From assembly GCA_030411725.1 (NCBI GenBank), contig MU839842.1, positions 744,001 through 808,000 on the forward strand: a DNA stretch of 64,000 bases, given 5' to 3'. A program made the translations under genes and the position numbers. Under the pieces are notes generated by a model that did no database searches, was not told the origin of the DNA, and saw only the letters and a list, made by a program, of their open reading frames with translations. Of the stretch, positions 9,199 through 20,970 are shown piece by piece. The DNA is from Echria macrotheca (Eukaryota; Ascomycota; Sordariomycetes; Sordariales; Schizotheciaceae). The first letter of the stretch is position 1, and each line of letters begins with the position of its first letter.

Positions 9199-11287
9199 TC
9201 ACCATCGATTGCTCGGGAGCTTGTTCCCATAGCAGTCATATCCGCCATAGCCCGGCTCGACACCGAACAGCACCCAGTAGATGGTGGCATAGATCCAGCA
9301 CACCAAGCTGGCTGGCCCAAAGATGCTCATGGGAAGGACGGTCAAGAAGAAGATGTCCGAGATCGCTGTTTCGGGTCAACATAACTTCCTGATACAGCGC
9401 AGAAAACGCAAACTTACTGAAGAACCAACGCCTGCGTTTCATGGTCTCCCACATCTCACCCTTCATGATCTCCTCGGCGCCATCCCACTTCCAAGGACCG
9501 CGGACGCGGAATCGGGCATTCAAGTTGGACCCAAAAGCCCACACAAGCGGCATCTTCCAAGCACCCTCCGAGCCACGAAGACTGTACATGAGGACGTCCC
9601 AGACACCCAGGGCCGAATTCATGTCCAAGGCAAGCTGGTACACATAACTCTCGTGATCAACGCCATAGTGGATTCGGCTATCATCGGGATGATGGAGTCG
9701 GAAATGCGGCTCGTCTCTGGGGTGCAATGGTTTGGGGATTCGACTCGGGGCAAGGAGGTGGAGTACCCACAACTGAGCTTGCATTTCGGCCAGCGGGGGA
9801 ATAGCACCCAGGTTGGGACGCAGGAAGCCGATGAAGCCGACGGTGGGATCATCGCGATGCCAGATACCGCGAACATTGGTTTCGTTTGCCAAGCGGTAGG
9901 GCCGGCCCTTATCGGAAGCGTTCTGCTTGGCAAAGAAAGGAAACTCTTGTCGGTAACCGGTACAGAAGACGACCATGTCTGGTTTAATCTCCTCGTGCTT
10001 CAGTCTCTCATATTCTGGCCGGCCAGTCGGGCGAAAGACTACTGTGCCATCTGGATTGATCCGCTCAGGCCATGGAGCAAGGTCAACCTGCCTGCCTCCT
10101 GTGTCCGGGATCGCAACCTGGATGACGGCAGAGCGGATCCGCTGAATGATTCCACGGTTGAGAGTTTTGCGGTACGGAGCACTGACATAGGCGGCCACCT
10201 TGTTAGACTTGTTGAAAAACACTACATTGTTAGTTATTGCAAGTCGACACCTTTCAGAACACCACTCACTCCTACTGACATGGTCATACTCTTTGTCGGG
10301 CTCGCCGACCAACTGATCATACCCACCCGGGGTGCCGGTAGTGAGCCATAAGATGCCACGAACATATCTGTTGTAAAAGACCCACAGGGCCATCGAGTCT
10401 CTCAGAAGGGGGTGGACATAGGAAGTATCGAACAAGCTTGCACGAGCATTGTCGAGTGGGATGGTCAACTCTTTGCCGGGTTTTCCGCCAAAAATGGGGA
10501 ACAGAGCAGGATTAAGATTCCTCTTTGCAGTGTCATTATTTGGACCAGGCTTAAGCAGCGGAACGGAACACTGACCTTGGGTGCAAAATGGAAGCCGTAT
10601 CGGTGGCTCATGATGACACGCTTGGTCGACGCCGTCACAGCCAAGTATGCTACATCCGAAGCTGTCTCTCCGCCGCCCATGACCATGACGGTCCTGTCCA
10701 CACCGAATTGGGACCGAGACTTAAACTCGGACGAATGGATGCGAAAAGGAATGTTCTCGATGCCAGGGATTTCTGGGATGTTGGGAGTGACATGAAGCCC
10801 GGCGCAGACGGCAACGGCATCGCACTCCCACTGATGCTCCTCGCCGGTAGCACCGGTCTGATATGTGACGATATGTCGAGGGGCCTTGGGGACACGGCCG
10901 CGCGTGATGGAGACAACTTTGGTGGAGAGATGGATATACGGCATCAGACGAAACTCTTCGCAGTACTCGTTGAGATACTCCAGATATCTCTTGGCCGAGA
11001 GGAAGTCCGGCTCATCATGGCCAGCACGAAAGTCGGAAAAGCAAGTGAGTTGCTTCGAGGACACAAGCTGATCATTTGTTAGGATCGAAACAGTGAATGG
11101 GTAGTTATATGGGCATCAGTACCTCGCCATCCTCGTACATACGAGCGTAGAATGTACCTCCCACAGCGTCCTCGGCCTCAAACAGCTTTACCTCGACGGG
11201 CTCGGTTCCGAGGGCACGATCGGCCGCAAGAAGGTACTTGAGCGTCACGAGTCCAGAAGGACCAGCCCCGATAATGGCAACCTTCAT
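9199..11287 (-). CDS. flavin-containing monooxygenase (dimethylaniline monooxygenase type), 5 exons
   Basis: Exons (minus strand) are 11287-11123, 11067-10576, 10522-10270, 10221-9418 and 9365-9199, with introns of 48-55 nt. All phases agree and give 626 residues. The N-terminus has the FAD-binding G-A-G-P-S-G at residues 7-12. An FSDFR-type block and a second dinucleotide motif V-M-G-G-G-E-T-A-S-D for NADPH follow, and a late CTGY block (DMVVFCTGYRQEFPFF) corresponds to the FMO 'ATGY' motif. The C-terminus ends with a hydrophobic segment (IFFLTVLPMSIFGPASLVCW) suggesting an ER-membrane tail. FMOs oxygenate N or S atoms of soft nucleophiles using NADPH and O2. An in-frame upstream Met exists at 11323, but the start at 11287 places the Rossmann fold at the N-terminus as usual. 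Confidence 0.92.
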
Positions 11288-13545
11288 TGTGTCCAACGCG
11301 GGTTGTTGAGGTGATATGAGCACTCAGGTACAGAGGCGTTGGGCAGTGTGACGAAACGCGCTGCTGGGAACTCAGGAAGATAACAAAGCTTGACCTGAAG
11401 TCGGTTGATAGATAATGAGACTAGAGAATGGGTCGATGGAGAGAGTAAAATTGTGAAGGGATGAAGCGGTCTTATCTACCAGCAATGACAGAGCACTAGC
11501 TCAGACCTGAAACCCCATACCCCGGAGTTGAGGCAGGTGCGCTGGAGAGAAGACGTGAGGATGCCCCTGCCAGGGTCGAGTACCCAGGTACTTGTACAAA
11601 GGTACATGGTGGTCGCATGATCTAGCTTGTGGGGGGTGCTTTCCCCGGACTGATCCGGTGCTCGGTCAGTCGCCGGTTCATTCCTTTTTCGTCGTCCCCC
11701 AGTTTGTCCCCGGACATGTCTTCTCACTAGCCGTCTATTCCACCTGCTGACACCCTGAATTCTGACGTCTGCCTCGCCCGATATGCAGACTAGACTCCGA
11801 TGACAGCGCAAACCTGCATGTCTTGCAACCACAACTTCATTGACAGTCGTGACGTTCCCGTCGTGAGGTGTGTCAAGTTTCAGCCCCGGCTCTAAGTTAA
11901 GGAATAGGATGGCGTCCCACGAAGAAAGTTTGTTGTTGTAAAGCCCTCATGAAATGAACATTATTCCCAAGTGAGCGTGATTAGAATACGGCTTTCTCAG
12001 TTCACACATTACGGGGTCTGTGACCATGGGAAGTTGGGCATACCTAATGTATTTCCTCCCAGGACTATGTACCTTGGTACATTAGCTTAAGGTTCGCGAA
12101 CGAGGTCGGACAGTTGACGGCCCGCGTCGAGTCCGGACTGGTCCGCATGCCTCGTCCCGACTTGCCGTCTAGTGATAGGAATAGCCGGAAAGAAGCATGC
12201 CTGAGCAAGTATGTGATGACGACGCTCGCAGAAGTCTTCCCAATTCAGAGAAAATAGGGTGAGAAGCTGCGAGAGGCCAAAATACGGAATTTGGCTTACA
12301 CAAGAGGGAAGAAGAGACGACACGCAAACATAAATGAGAACGAAAGATGGAGGGTAGACAAGGATGAAGGCAAGAGAAGACAGAAATAACACTAGGTACC
12401 CCGGACATATCTCCCCAGAAAGCCGCAGTTGTAAGTAGCCGCCGGCAACAACGTTCTCGCTAGTGTCATGGCTGCAGCTCCGGATCAAGATCGGGCCATG
12501 GGCGGTGTACTACCACCCACCCTCTAGCTGCAGGAGCACCCAGCACACGCCGATGTATCGTCAAGGAAGCAGCCACGCGTTCCACGGGCGGTCAGGGATG
12601 GGCGCCCATCAACCGAGGGAAGCCCGAGAACCGGGTTCGTGGAATCGCGGGTGATGGCGATATCGTAATGTGCACTTTCGGGCAGATATTCTCCATGGGA
12701 GAATATTTTTGTGGCTTGACGCCCCCTCCATCCGAGCCATTGGCTGCTAACGTTACCCTCGGAGATCCATGACAGGATATGTACGAATGGGCCGATGTTT
12801 GCCTCTTTCTCCTCATCGTCCACGAACCGGAAGAGAACCAGCTGCGGGATCACGCATGTCTCTTGGATGCGCCTATGCCGGCGCCGATCCAGATCACGCA
12901 CTCGGTCGCACAGCAGCGCGTATCGGGTCTACCTGGGCGCCGTCGACCAAAGACCGGGCCTGCAGGCGCACATTTGTGTCTGATCGGGTTTTTTCACGCT
13001 ACTGCAATGCGCGTCGACCAAGATCCGGAGGCGTTCGAAGCCTCGATCCGCGGCCTCCATCAGACTAAAGATCGAGGCGGGGACTTGCATCCGTTACACA
13101 TCGATCCTGCCCCGGTCCGGGGCCTTGATTTGTCCGCGGCCAGGCCCGTGGCGGGGGACTAGTGCAGGGTGTGGTTGAACAAGATGGAGGCGCTGGCCAT
13201 CCGTAAGGCGGTCAGCCTGCCGGATACATCAGGCCAGGAAGTAGGAAAGTTGTTAGCCGTCTGCATCCTGCATGGGCCATGGAGTCAACTGTTCGAGTGC
13301 TTGCCTTCACGGCATTTTCGGGATTCCCGGCTGGCTGATTTATCAGAGCGAAGGGGATGCGGTCCACGTTCAGGAAGAGCTGCAGCGGCGTCATAGATAC
13401 CAGGAATAGAAGGTCACGACGTAACTGCGCTTCTAATTCGTGGCCTTCCGGGCCGGGCACATTGAGGACGTGGATTGTTTGGCAAGCCATGGAAGATATC
13501 GTACCAATTGAGGCATAGGAAAGCCGACCGATTGAAGAGCCAAGT
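11288..13545. other. intergenic; possible unrecognised coding fragment at 12.5-13.2 kb
   Basis: 11288-12500 is the FMO upstream region, with several GGTACC/GTAC-type short palindromes and nothing gene-like. From 12524 to about 13160, G+C-rich frames are open on both strands (minus 12524-12901, plus 12779-13162) with protein-like composition but no domain I can name. A 21-bp palindrome ATATTCTCC-atg-GGAGAATAT sits near 12690. Confidence 0.35.
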
Positions 13546-14657
13546 TTAATGCCCCCCAGTTTCTGCATGTACCTTGTCGTCCACGTCCTCGTCCTCCGGT
13601 AGTTCGACAAATAGTAACCCGGTCACCGGTTCCCTGGCCGTCTTCATTCCCCCCATGCCGTGGGCCTCCAAGACCTTTTCAACGTCAACCTCATCCCGTC
13701 CAGGCGTAAAGACGGCCCCGGGGCCGAACATTGACATCTTCCCTGTCACGGTCTCCACGGCCCAGTCAGACTGCAGGCCGTGTTTCGTGATCTTGGCCAG
13801 TCTGACAGCCCAGATGAAGTCTGTCACCTGCGTGGCAGCCACGCTGGTGCCCGTCGCCACGTTGACCTCGACCTCGGGTCCAACTTCAGCCAAGGCAGGG
13901 ACCTCCCTGTTGTTGTCAGCTCAGCTTCTTGACTTCCGAATTCAATCACCGACCCGTCAAAACATCCAGCCGTTTTGGGTCCAAGAGGTTGAGAAAGAAG
14001 GGGTGTGAGGAATAGTGATGGAAAAACTTACACTCCAGCCCCCACCGTCGCTCCTCTTCCAGCTCGCCTCACCCCTTCTCTTCTCCCGCCACCCCTCGCC
14101 ACTGCGATTCCTGTGACCATGTACACGGACCAGAACCCAAGGGTCTTGACCCGTTCGATATGCTCCGCGACCTCATCCTCGTCAAGACAACGCTGGACAT
14201 ACGCCCTGCTGGGGTGGACAGTATACAACTCCAGCCTATCAAACGCCCAGTACTCTCTCACCCGCCTTTGGAACATGCCGCCTATCGACGCCGTGGCGTT
14301 TAGGCCGGGCAAGATTGGCAAAATGCTGCCTTTTCCGGTGACTTTGGTGGTCACCTCCGTCTGGGACGTCCACGTGAAGTTTGTCAGTATCTGCGGCCCG
14401 AGGATGGGCATCCCCGCCGGGAACGGATGTACCCCACTCCGGTTGATGACCTGGTCAATACTGCGAGGGGACGCGATAATGTGACCGAGAGTTAGAGGAG
14501 CATTGTCGTTGTTGTTGTCGTTGTTGTTGTCGTTGCGATCAGCTCCACTGCTGTGGATGCCATCGCCGCCGGGTCGGCTTTGCTGGACGACACCCGCGTC
14601 CAAGTGCCGGGGAGGGGGTATATGAGTTTGTTGGAGAGCGAACCAGCATTTCTCCAT
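13546..14657 (-). CDS. uncharacterised fungal protein, 'FALQQT' family, 2 exons
   Basis: Exon 1 is 14657-14032 and exon 2 is 13906-13546. The 125-nt intron (GTAAGT...CAACAG) joins in phase to give 328 residues. Recognisable blocks recur in hypothetical proteins of many ascomycetes: W-F-A-L-Q-Q-T near the start, LGHIIASPRSIDQVIN near residue 56, Q-R-R-V-R-E-Y-W-x-F mid-protein, YVQRCL near 155, and VTDFIWAVRLAKI in exon 2. I know of no assigned function. An Asn/Asp run (residues 41-52) comes from a GTT/GTC trinucleotide repeat. There is no signal peptide or membrane segment. The gene ends at HAETGGH by this model. A GTACAT donor just before that end allows an alternative C-terminus. The start lies about 150 bp from the inverted end of the transposon island. 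Confidence 0.72.
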
Positions 14658-14805
14658 TTCCGATGTACCTGCTGCGTATATTTCTCAAGACAACTGACAA
14701 TTCTGATGGTGAACAGTCATGCATCTGAAGCCACAGGCTAAGGCAAGCTGGCGGGAAGTACCTAGACACGGAGCGGTGAATCCATGCTCTAGAAGCTTGG
14801 ACCCA

Positions 14806-14900
14806 ATGCACGGACACCCCCTACATCCGGACGCTTTTTACACCAAAAACCCGAAATTTCGAACCCAATTATCCACCCCAACCACATTAGTAAAAATTCT
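14806..14900 (+). repeat. left inverted terminal repeat of a DNA-transposon-like element
   Basis: This segment (core ACATCCGGACGC followed by a TTTTTACACC tract) matches, in reverse complement, the DNA at 26678-26773 over about 75-95 bp. Differences are mostly C-to-T/G-to-A. It marks the left edge of the A+T-rich island. No transposase is readable, so the superfamily is undetermined. Confidence 0.75.
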
Positions 14901-14997
14901 AGTAAAATTCTTACTCATAGGAGCATAGCTAAATTATATTATACTATTTGGTTTTTATTATTTCCGGCTCTATTTAGTAGGTTATAACGGGTTAGAA

Positions 14998-15002
14998 TTA
15001 CA
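14998..15002. repeat. target-site duplication TTACA (left copy)
   Basis: TTACA immediately precedes the 5' LTR and is repeated directly after the 3' LTR at 25693-25697. A 5-bp duplication is what LTR-retrotransposon integrases produce. Confidence 0.85.
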
Positions 15003-15206
15003 TGCGAGGCCATGGCCCTGGTGGGGCCATGCCCCACCAGAGAGGGCACGTGCAGGGCAGGGTCGAGTGGGGTTATAAAACCCCACCATCTGGGACCTCG
15101 TCCCAGAATAGTTTCTAGTTAGTTCATCAGATCAGAAGAATCCAGTCGTTGCCTTTTGCTTTTGCTTTTGCTTTGCGTGCGTATGCATGTGCGTGGGAGC
15201 TCATTA
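15003..15206 (+). repeat. 5' LTR (204 bp)
   Basis: It begins TGCGAGGC and ends GAGCTCATTA, corresponding to GAGCCCATCA in the solo copy, so the ancestral ends are TG...CA. It contains three palindromes: TGGTGGGGC-cat-GCCCCACCA, GTGGGG-TTATAAAA-CCCCAC enclosing a TATA-like box, and TCTGGGAC-ctc-GTCCCAGA. A CTTTTG-type pyrimidine repeat follows. It differs from the 3' LTR at roughly 17 positions, all transitions by my reading. Confidence 0.9.
15063..15091 (+). promoter_or_regulatory. LTR TATA box inside a palindrome
   Basis: TTATAAAA sits in the centre of GTGGGG...CCCCAC within the LTR and is identical in all three copies (also near 25553 and 26098). It is the likely RNA polymerase II promoter of the element. 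Confidence 0.6.
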
Positions 15207-15207
15207 A

Positions 15208-15217
15208 TGGTGCTCCG
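15208..15217 (+). promoter_or_regulatory. tRNA primer-binding site
   Basis: TGGTGCTCCG starts one base after the 5' LTR. Its complement ends in CCA, as the 3' end of a mature tRNA must, so it is the probable minus-strand primer site. I cannot say which tRNA. Confidence 0.7.
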
Positions 15218-15278
15218 TAATAGTTATTACTATTGACCCTCGCTCTACCACAGTCTGATTGACTGCGATCGCCTCGCT

Positions 15279-15615
15279 CTCGCAACACCATCTGGAGACC
15301 TGGGTGCTGCGAGATCGACCCTCCCTTCTCGTAATAGACAATATCCCACGCGATACTATCACGACCTGATACCCCTAGTCAGACCGTGAAATCGCCCTCA
15401 ACCCAACAAACCCCACCAATCAATTACAAGTTATCTAGAGACCCGGATTAGTAATCAATTTCTCTTATATAGGTAATCCATCACGTTATCTAAAAACCCG
15501 GATATAATAAATTACCTCTTTCTCCTTCGCTCGGAACGTCACCTTTAAAGTAATTATTTAACATCCCCTTACAAACTATCTTCTAATACCATCTGGAGAC
15601 CCGGGTATTAAAAGA
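15279..15615 (+). repeat. array of four stem-loops sharing the loop ATCTGGAGACC
   Basis: At 15279-15313, 15421-15456, 15472-15516 and 15588-15615 the motif ATCTGGAGACC (or its C-to-T/G-to-A variants ATCTAGAGACC and ATCTAAAAACC) is flanked by different but self-complementary arms, for example CTCGCAACACC/GGTGCTGCGAG in the first and CTTCTAATACC/GGGTATTAAAAG in the fourth. They lie in the untranslated leader of the retroelement, just after the primer site. Confidence 0.65.
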
Positions 15616-15617
15616 CA

Positions 15618-18600
15618 AATTACCTATCTCTTACTATAACTATTCCCCTAAGTAATTTCCCTACCGATAATAGTTATAATATCGATAATTAGAATAGTAA
15701 GCTAATTATATAATTAAATAAACCTTTTAACTATTTTAATTTATTTAAAGCTTATATAAAAAAACTATACTAAATATTGGATTTTATTTAATAGTACTTA
15801 AATAAATTATAAGTATTAAGAGTAAGAAAACTTAAGTTAAAAGTACTAATTAAGTATTTAACCGTTATTTTAATTAAAAACTTAAATATTACGGTTAATT
15901 TTTTTAGAAAATTAGTAAAATTAGGATAATTACTACTATACTTACCGTAGTAAAACTTTAAAAATAACAATAATAATGTAAAAGTTTTATTTTACGATTT
16001 TATAAAAAGATATAAAAATATTTATCCTATTAATTAAGTAAACTTAAGTATAATTATATAAATAAGCTAAATAAAGCTCTTAAAACCCTCCCTTATAAAT
16101 TAACCTCCCTTAAATTTTCCTCCTTTAAGACCTTAAGCTTCCCATCTCCTTTTAATAAATTTTTAACTTGCAAATCTTTCCTTAATACCTAAATTTTCCG
16201 ATAAGGGAGAATAAGAAAAAGAATAGGAGGAAAAGTAGGGAAACAAAAAATAAGGAGAATTAAAGAAAAATATACTAGTAAATAAAAATTAAAAATAAAA
16301 CGTATAAGTAAATAAGGGTAAGGAAAAAAATATACTAGTAAATAAACATTAAGAAAAGTAATTATAAACTATATTAGGAAAATTAAAAAGCTGTTACCTT
16401 AGGCGATTAACAAGCGCTTTAGATCCTAACCTAAAGTAACTTATTCCCCTAAACTTAACTTTACCCCTTACTATACCCTTATTAAACGGATTAAGCGTTA
16501 ATTTACCAATTACAAAAGTAAGGTATTAAGTAGATAAATAAACAAGGGAAACGTATAATTAGTAATTTAAGATCTAAGTACTAAACTTAACTAAAAGGAA
16601 TAATAATAATATATACCTAAATATATATAACGTTAGCTTAAAAAGTAAAACTTACGATAAATAATTTAACTTAAAGTTAGTATTAGCTAATATCGGTAGG
16701 TTATTAGCCTTTATCAATTTACTTTTAATCCCTTAATTAAATATAAACTTTTACCTTAATTTATTATATTTACAAGCGATAAAGCTAAAACCTTTTTAGC
16801 CAAATATACTTATTAACCCCGCTAATACTATATTATATACTTAAATTAAGGACTAGATTTTTAATTAAAAGGTTACAATATTGCTTTAAAAAGTATAGTA
16901 AATAACTTAATAAACGGCTTAATTTATTACCTAAATAGTATCTACTTTTATAATACCTATAAAGTTACCCTTTCCTCTTTTATATATAAATAAACATATC
17001 TTAGGGAAATAGTAAAATATACCTTAAGTTACCCGAGTAGTAGATTATAATATCTTTCGTTTTATCTTAATTAAACCGGTCCAAGCTATTAAACCTTCCC
17101 TACTATAGGAAAAATAAATAGAAAAAACTATATTCCCCCTACTTATACCTGCCTTAATATGTATAACCGTATAGTCAATAACGTAATTACCCTTTTAAAT
17201 AAGTAGGAACTATTAATTAAATATAGAGCAACTTATATAATTTTACGCTTTTATACTTATTTAAAACCTAGGCTTTTTACGTTTACTAGTACTTACGTTT
17301 TCTTTACTATTATAATATCGTACCTTAATCTACTTATCAAAGATTTTAAAATATAGTTTTATTATATATAATTTATATAAACTAAACTTAAATAAATTAC
17401 TTAAGTTTAAATAACCCCCTTTTCCTCCTAACCTTTTACAACTACCTTTTAACTTTAAAAAACTATTTTCGGATCTTATATAACTTCCCCTTAACCCCTT
17501 TTCTAACACTTCTTAACTATACAAATAAAGTAATTTCGGAGCTTATAAGTTAGAAATAATCGGTACTTTAGTTAAGTGGATTTTAGACCGGAAACCTAAT
17601 CTATTAAACCACCTTATCCTTGTTTACAGCCTATAAGTAATTGCTAATAATTAACGCATTAACTAAAGTTTCTAAAGATAAAAGCTATATATACTTAAAT
17701 ATTTTTACCCTAATACGAATATAACCTAGTATAAAGGCAATAATCTTTTCCATATCGGTATAAACGTATATTATTAATTAGTAGTACTTTTCCTTAAAAT
17801 AGTATAAAATACCGCTACAACTTTAACACGTATTTAAATCTTATATATTAATTTCTACCTATAATTTAAAGGTTATATATAATTATAATATAATATTTTA
17901 ACTCTTTAGTAATAAAACTTTATAAAGTTTAACTTAAATAATTAAACATTAGCTCTTTATTAGAAGTTTAAATCGCTACTAAACACTATTATAGTAAAAC
18001 TAAACTACCTCTACTATATTAAAAACGACTTAATATATAAAGAAAATATCCGTATTAAAACGATATAAATAGTTAAATATATAAAAAAACTTAGATAAAT
18101 AAAGACTAATATTTTAATATTTAAAGTAAAATTCGTATTATTCCCAGCCCTTTACTTTAAAATCAACTTTTTTATACCAAATCTTAATTTAAAAAAATAT
18201 ATTATTTAAATAGATTAAGTTACTAAAAACCTTTAAATTAAGCTTTTTAATAAGTTAGTTAACTACAAACCTAACCGCCTAATAGCTTTTTTGTAAGGGT
18301 AAACGTAATTAGCTTATACTATACCCGCCCAAATAGTTAAAGCTTACTATATATTTAATAAAATTAATACTTTTTAAGCAAAACATTACAATTTTAATTA
18401 AAACTATCCTAATTATTATAAAAATAAACCTTAATAACCTTGACTTAATAATAACTTTAGTAACGTTTATTTATCTAAAAATAGTAAATTTTTAAACTTT
18501 TACTAGTTTTAAAACGCCTTTTCCAAATAGTAAAAATAATTATTTTCCCAGACTTATTTATATAAATAGCTATTCGCTTAAAACCATCCCTATAAATAAT

Positions 18601-19480
18601 AATAGCTACCTTAATTTAAGCGGAAATTTAGAGATTAATATATACTAAATTAAACCCCTTTTCATAAATTTAATAAATAACGATTTTACTTAATAGGAAT
18701 TTATAGGTATTAGCGTAAAAATCGCCGTTAAATTTACTTTTAAAAGGCTAAATAAACGTACGTTATTAACAATAAGTATATAGTAAAAATAAATAATAAT
18801 AACCTAAAATATATTAAAGCAAAGCTTTAAAATAATAATTATTTTTTAAAAAATAAAAAGTTAAATAGTAACAAAAAGGAAATATATAATATTAAATCAA
18901 ACGAAAAACCCATAAGTATTAATACTATAATTAATATTACTTACTTTACTAAAACTTATAATATTTAAATTATTATATACAACTTATATTAAACTATCTT
19001 TTTAAATAAATAGTATATACTTTAATATATAATATTTAATAACTATTTAACTATTATACCTAAACTAACTTTAATAGTATTTAATAAACCGAAATTTATA
19101 CGCTTTATTTCGCTAAATAAACTTAAATTAATTACTAAAAATATAAGTATTACCCCAGATTAATAAATAAATAATACGTTACTAATTAATATTAGATTTA
19201 TCTATATATAAAATTTAATTAAATTATTTAAAAATAAATTTAATTTATTTACTTATTAGGATATCAGCTGTTCTTAAATTATAGTAAATCGGGAATTTCT
19301 TAAGGAATTTAGTAAAAATATTATATATATTAAAAATTATTTTATTTATAACGTTACTAGGGATAATAAGCTTAAACTTAACGATATAATTCGCTTTTAC
19401 CTATAAATATTAAATATAGTTAATAGGACTTTTACTAAGGTATAAGTACCTGTAAAGGCTAAAATTATCGAAATACTAGG
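15618..19480. other. unreadable gag-side interior of the retroelement
   Basis: Very A+T-rich with stops in all frames. By position it should hold gag and the start of pol, but I cannot identify a capsid or zinc-knuckle motif. Confidence 0.5.
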
Positions 19481-19580
19481 CCTAAATATACTTATTAAAT
19501 CCAAATTCCTTATAAATATAAAAGCAGTTATTAACTATAATACTAATATAATTACATTCCGTAATTATTAAAATTTAACT
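19480..19580 (+). pseudogene. possible aspartic-protease remnant
   Basis: A plus-strand frame reads a hydrophobic-Asn-x-x-(T/N) segment at about 19523 where retroviral-type proteases have a D-(S/T)-G active site, at the right distance upstream of RT. The aspartate codon would have been lost by G-to-A change. Weak evidence. Confidence 0.3.
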
Positions 19581-20600
19581 ATAGACATATAGGTTACCGT
19601 AAAAATAAGTAAAGTTAAATAAAAAATCTTAACTATAGTAAATACTACCGTATTTTCTAAAAAGGTCTAATACGTTCTAGTAGATTAAATCCCCCTAAAT
19701 AAATTTAACGCATACGGTAATAAAAAAACGTATTCCTTTTACTTTAACTTAAACGGTATAATAAATATAATATTATATACTAATTCCCTTAAGTTTATTT
19801 ATATTTTTAACACTTTTAACTTACTAATAAAAATCTAATAATAAATAAAGCTTGGAAATATCGAGGATTAAAAGGCTTAGGATAAAACCTACGCCTTTTA
19901 AGACTAGATAATAGTTATTTATTACGTTAAGAATAAATCCCTATCCCAAAATTTCAATAGAAGCTTAACTATGTAGAAAATCTTTATTACCCCTAAAAAT
20001 ACTAAGCCATTATTAAGGGATTACGCTTAATCCGATTACTTAAATAAGGATCTTACTTAAGAAAATATAATTAAAATCTTTTGGGATAATGTTAAAACTA
20101 TACCGTTATTAGGAATCGTACAATTAGATAATATACCCGAGATCTTTTTTAAAAATAGCGTAAAGATTTGTAATTTTAACCTAAACCTAATATAACGTAT
20201 AAAAAGATTTTTAAAAAATTTTTTAAAGGTATAGTAACCCGTAGGTAAAGTTAAATTACGTAATAATAAAAAAATACGCATCGAACTTATTAATAACTAG
20301 TAAAACCTTAAGGTAATAGGAAAGTTATATCGTTTTAAGGTAAAAAATATAAAATACCTTAATATAATTTATAATAACTTATATTATATAGGTAAATTTA
20401 GCTAAATAAAGGATTTAAGACCCTTTAAATACCCGGTTTTTGTTGTATAGTAACAAATTAGTATAAATAAACCTAAAGAACATATAATTATTAACTAACA
20501 CCTAATTAATTATATTATTATTACTAATACATACCCCTTATTATTTTAAAACAATATTATTAATAATATTAAAAGCAAAAAGTATATTTTAATATTAAAT

Positions 20601-20970
20601 AGAACAGCTTTTTTCTATTAATTACTTATTTAAAAGCTTTATTAAAAATATATAGTTATTACCTTTTTACGTAAATTAGAATATTTTAAGGTTACGCTTA
20701 TGGGATTTAAAAATTTACTAGTATTTAGATAAAGGTTTATAAATAGATGTTTTACCCCCTATAAGTATTTTATACGTACGTATATTAACGATATTATTAT
20801 ATTTAGCAATATAGCAAAAGATTACTTTAAATATATAAAAATAATAATAAAACTATTTAAAAGTATTAACTTTATAATCTTCCCCTTTAAATCCTTTTGC
20901 TACTATTTATTTATCTACTTATTTGGATTTAAGGTTAATAGCTTTAATATATTTACTATTATTAATTAAA
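20601..20970 (+). pseudogene. Ty3/gypsy reverse transcriptase remnant
   Basis: Translated on the plus strand through stops, the sequence shows the RT order: an 'AFFY' block, then MGFKNLL (where intact elements have a PFGLKNAP-like block), RFIN, and YINDIIIFSN at 20781-20810, the mutated form of the Y-x-D-D box. A KSFC-type motif follows. Replacement of the catalytic Asp by Asn and of several Gln/Trp codons by stops is what C-to-T/G-to-A mutation gives. Non-functional. Confidence 0.85.

Noticed and set aside
9323..10351. 342-codon plus-strand frame opposite the monooxygenase
   Set aside because: Antisense shadow. It runs through minus-strand introns and has no domain, while the FMO motifs are on the other strand.
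15788..20281. Short open frames inside the A+T-rich island (for example 15788-15970 and 20057-20281 on the minus strand)
   Set aside because: Their Ile/Lys/Asn/Phe/Leu/Tyr composition simply reflects A+T-rich DNA. They lie antisense to or within decayed transposon sequence and lack domains.
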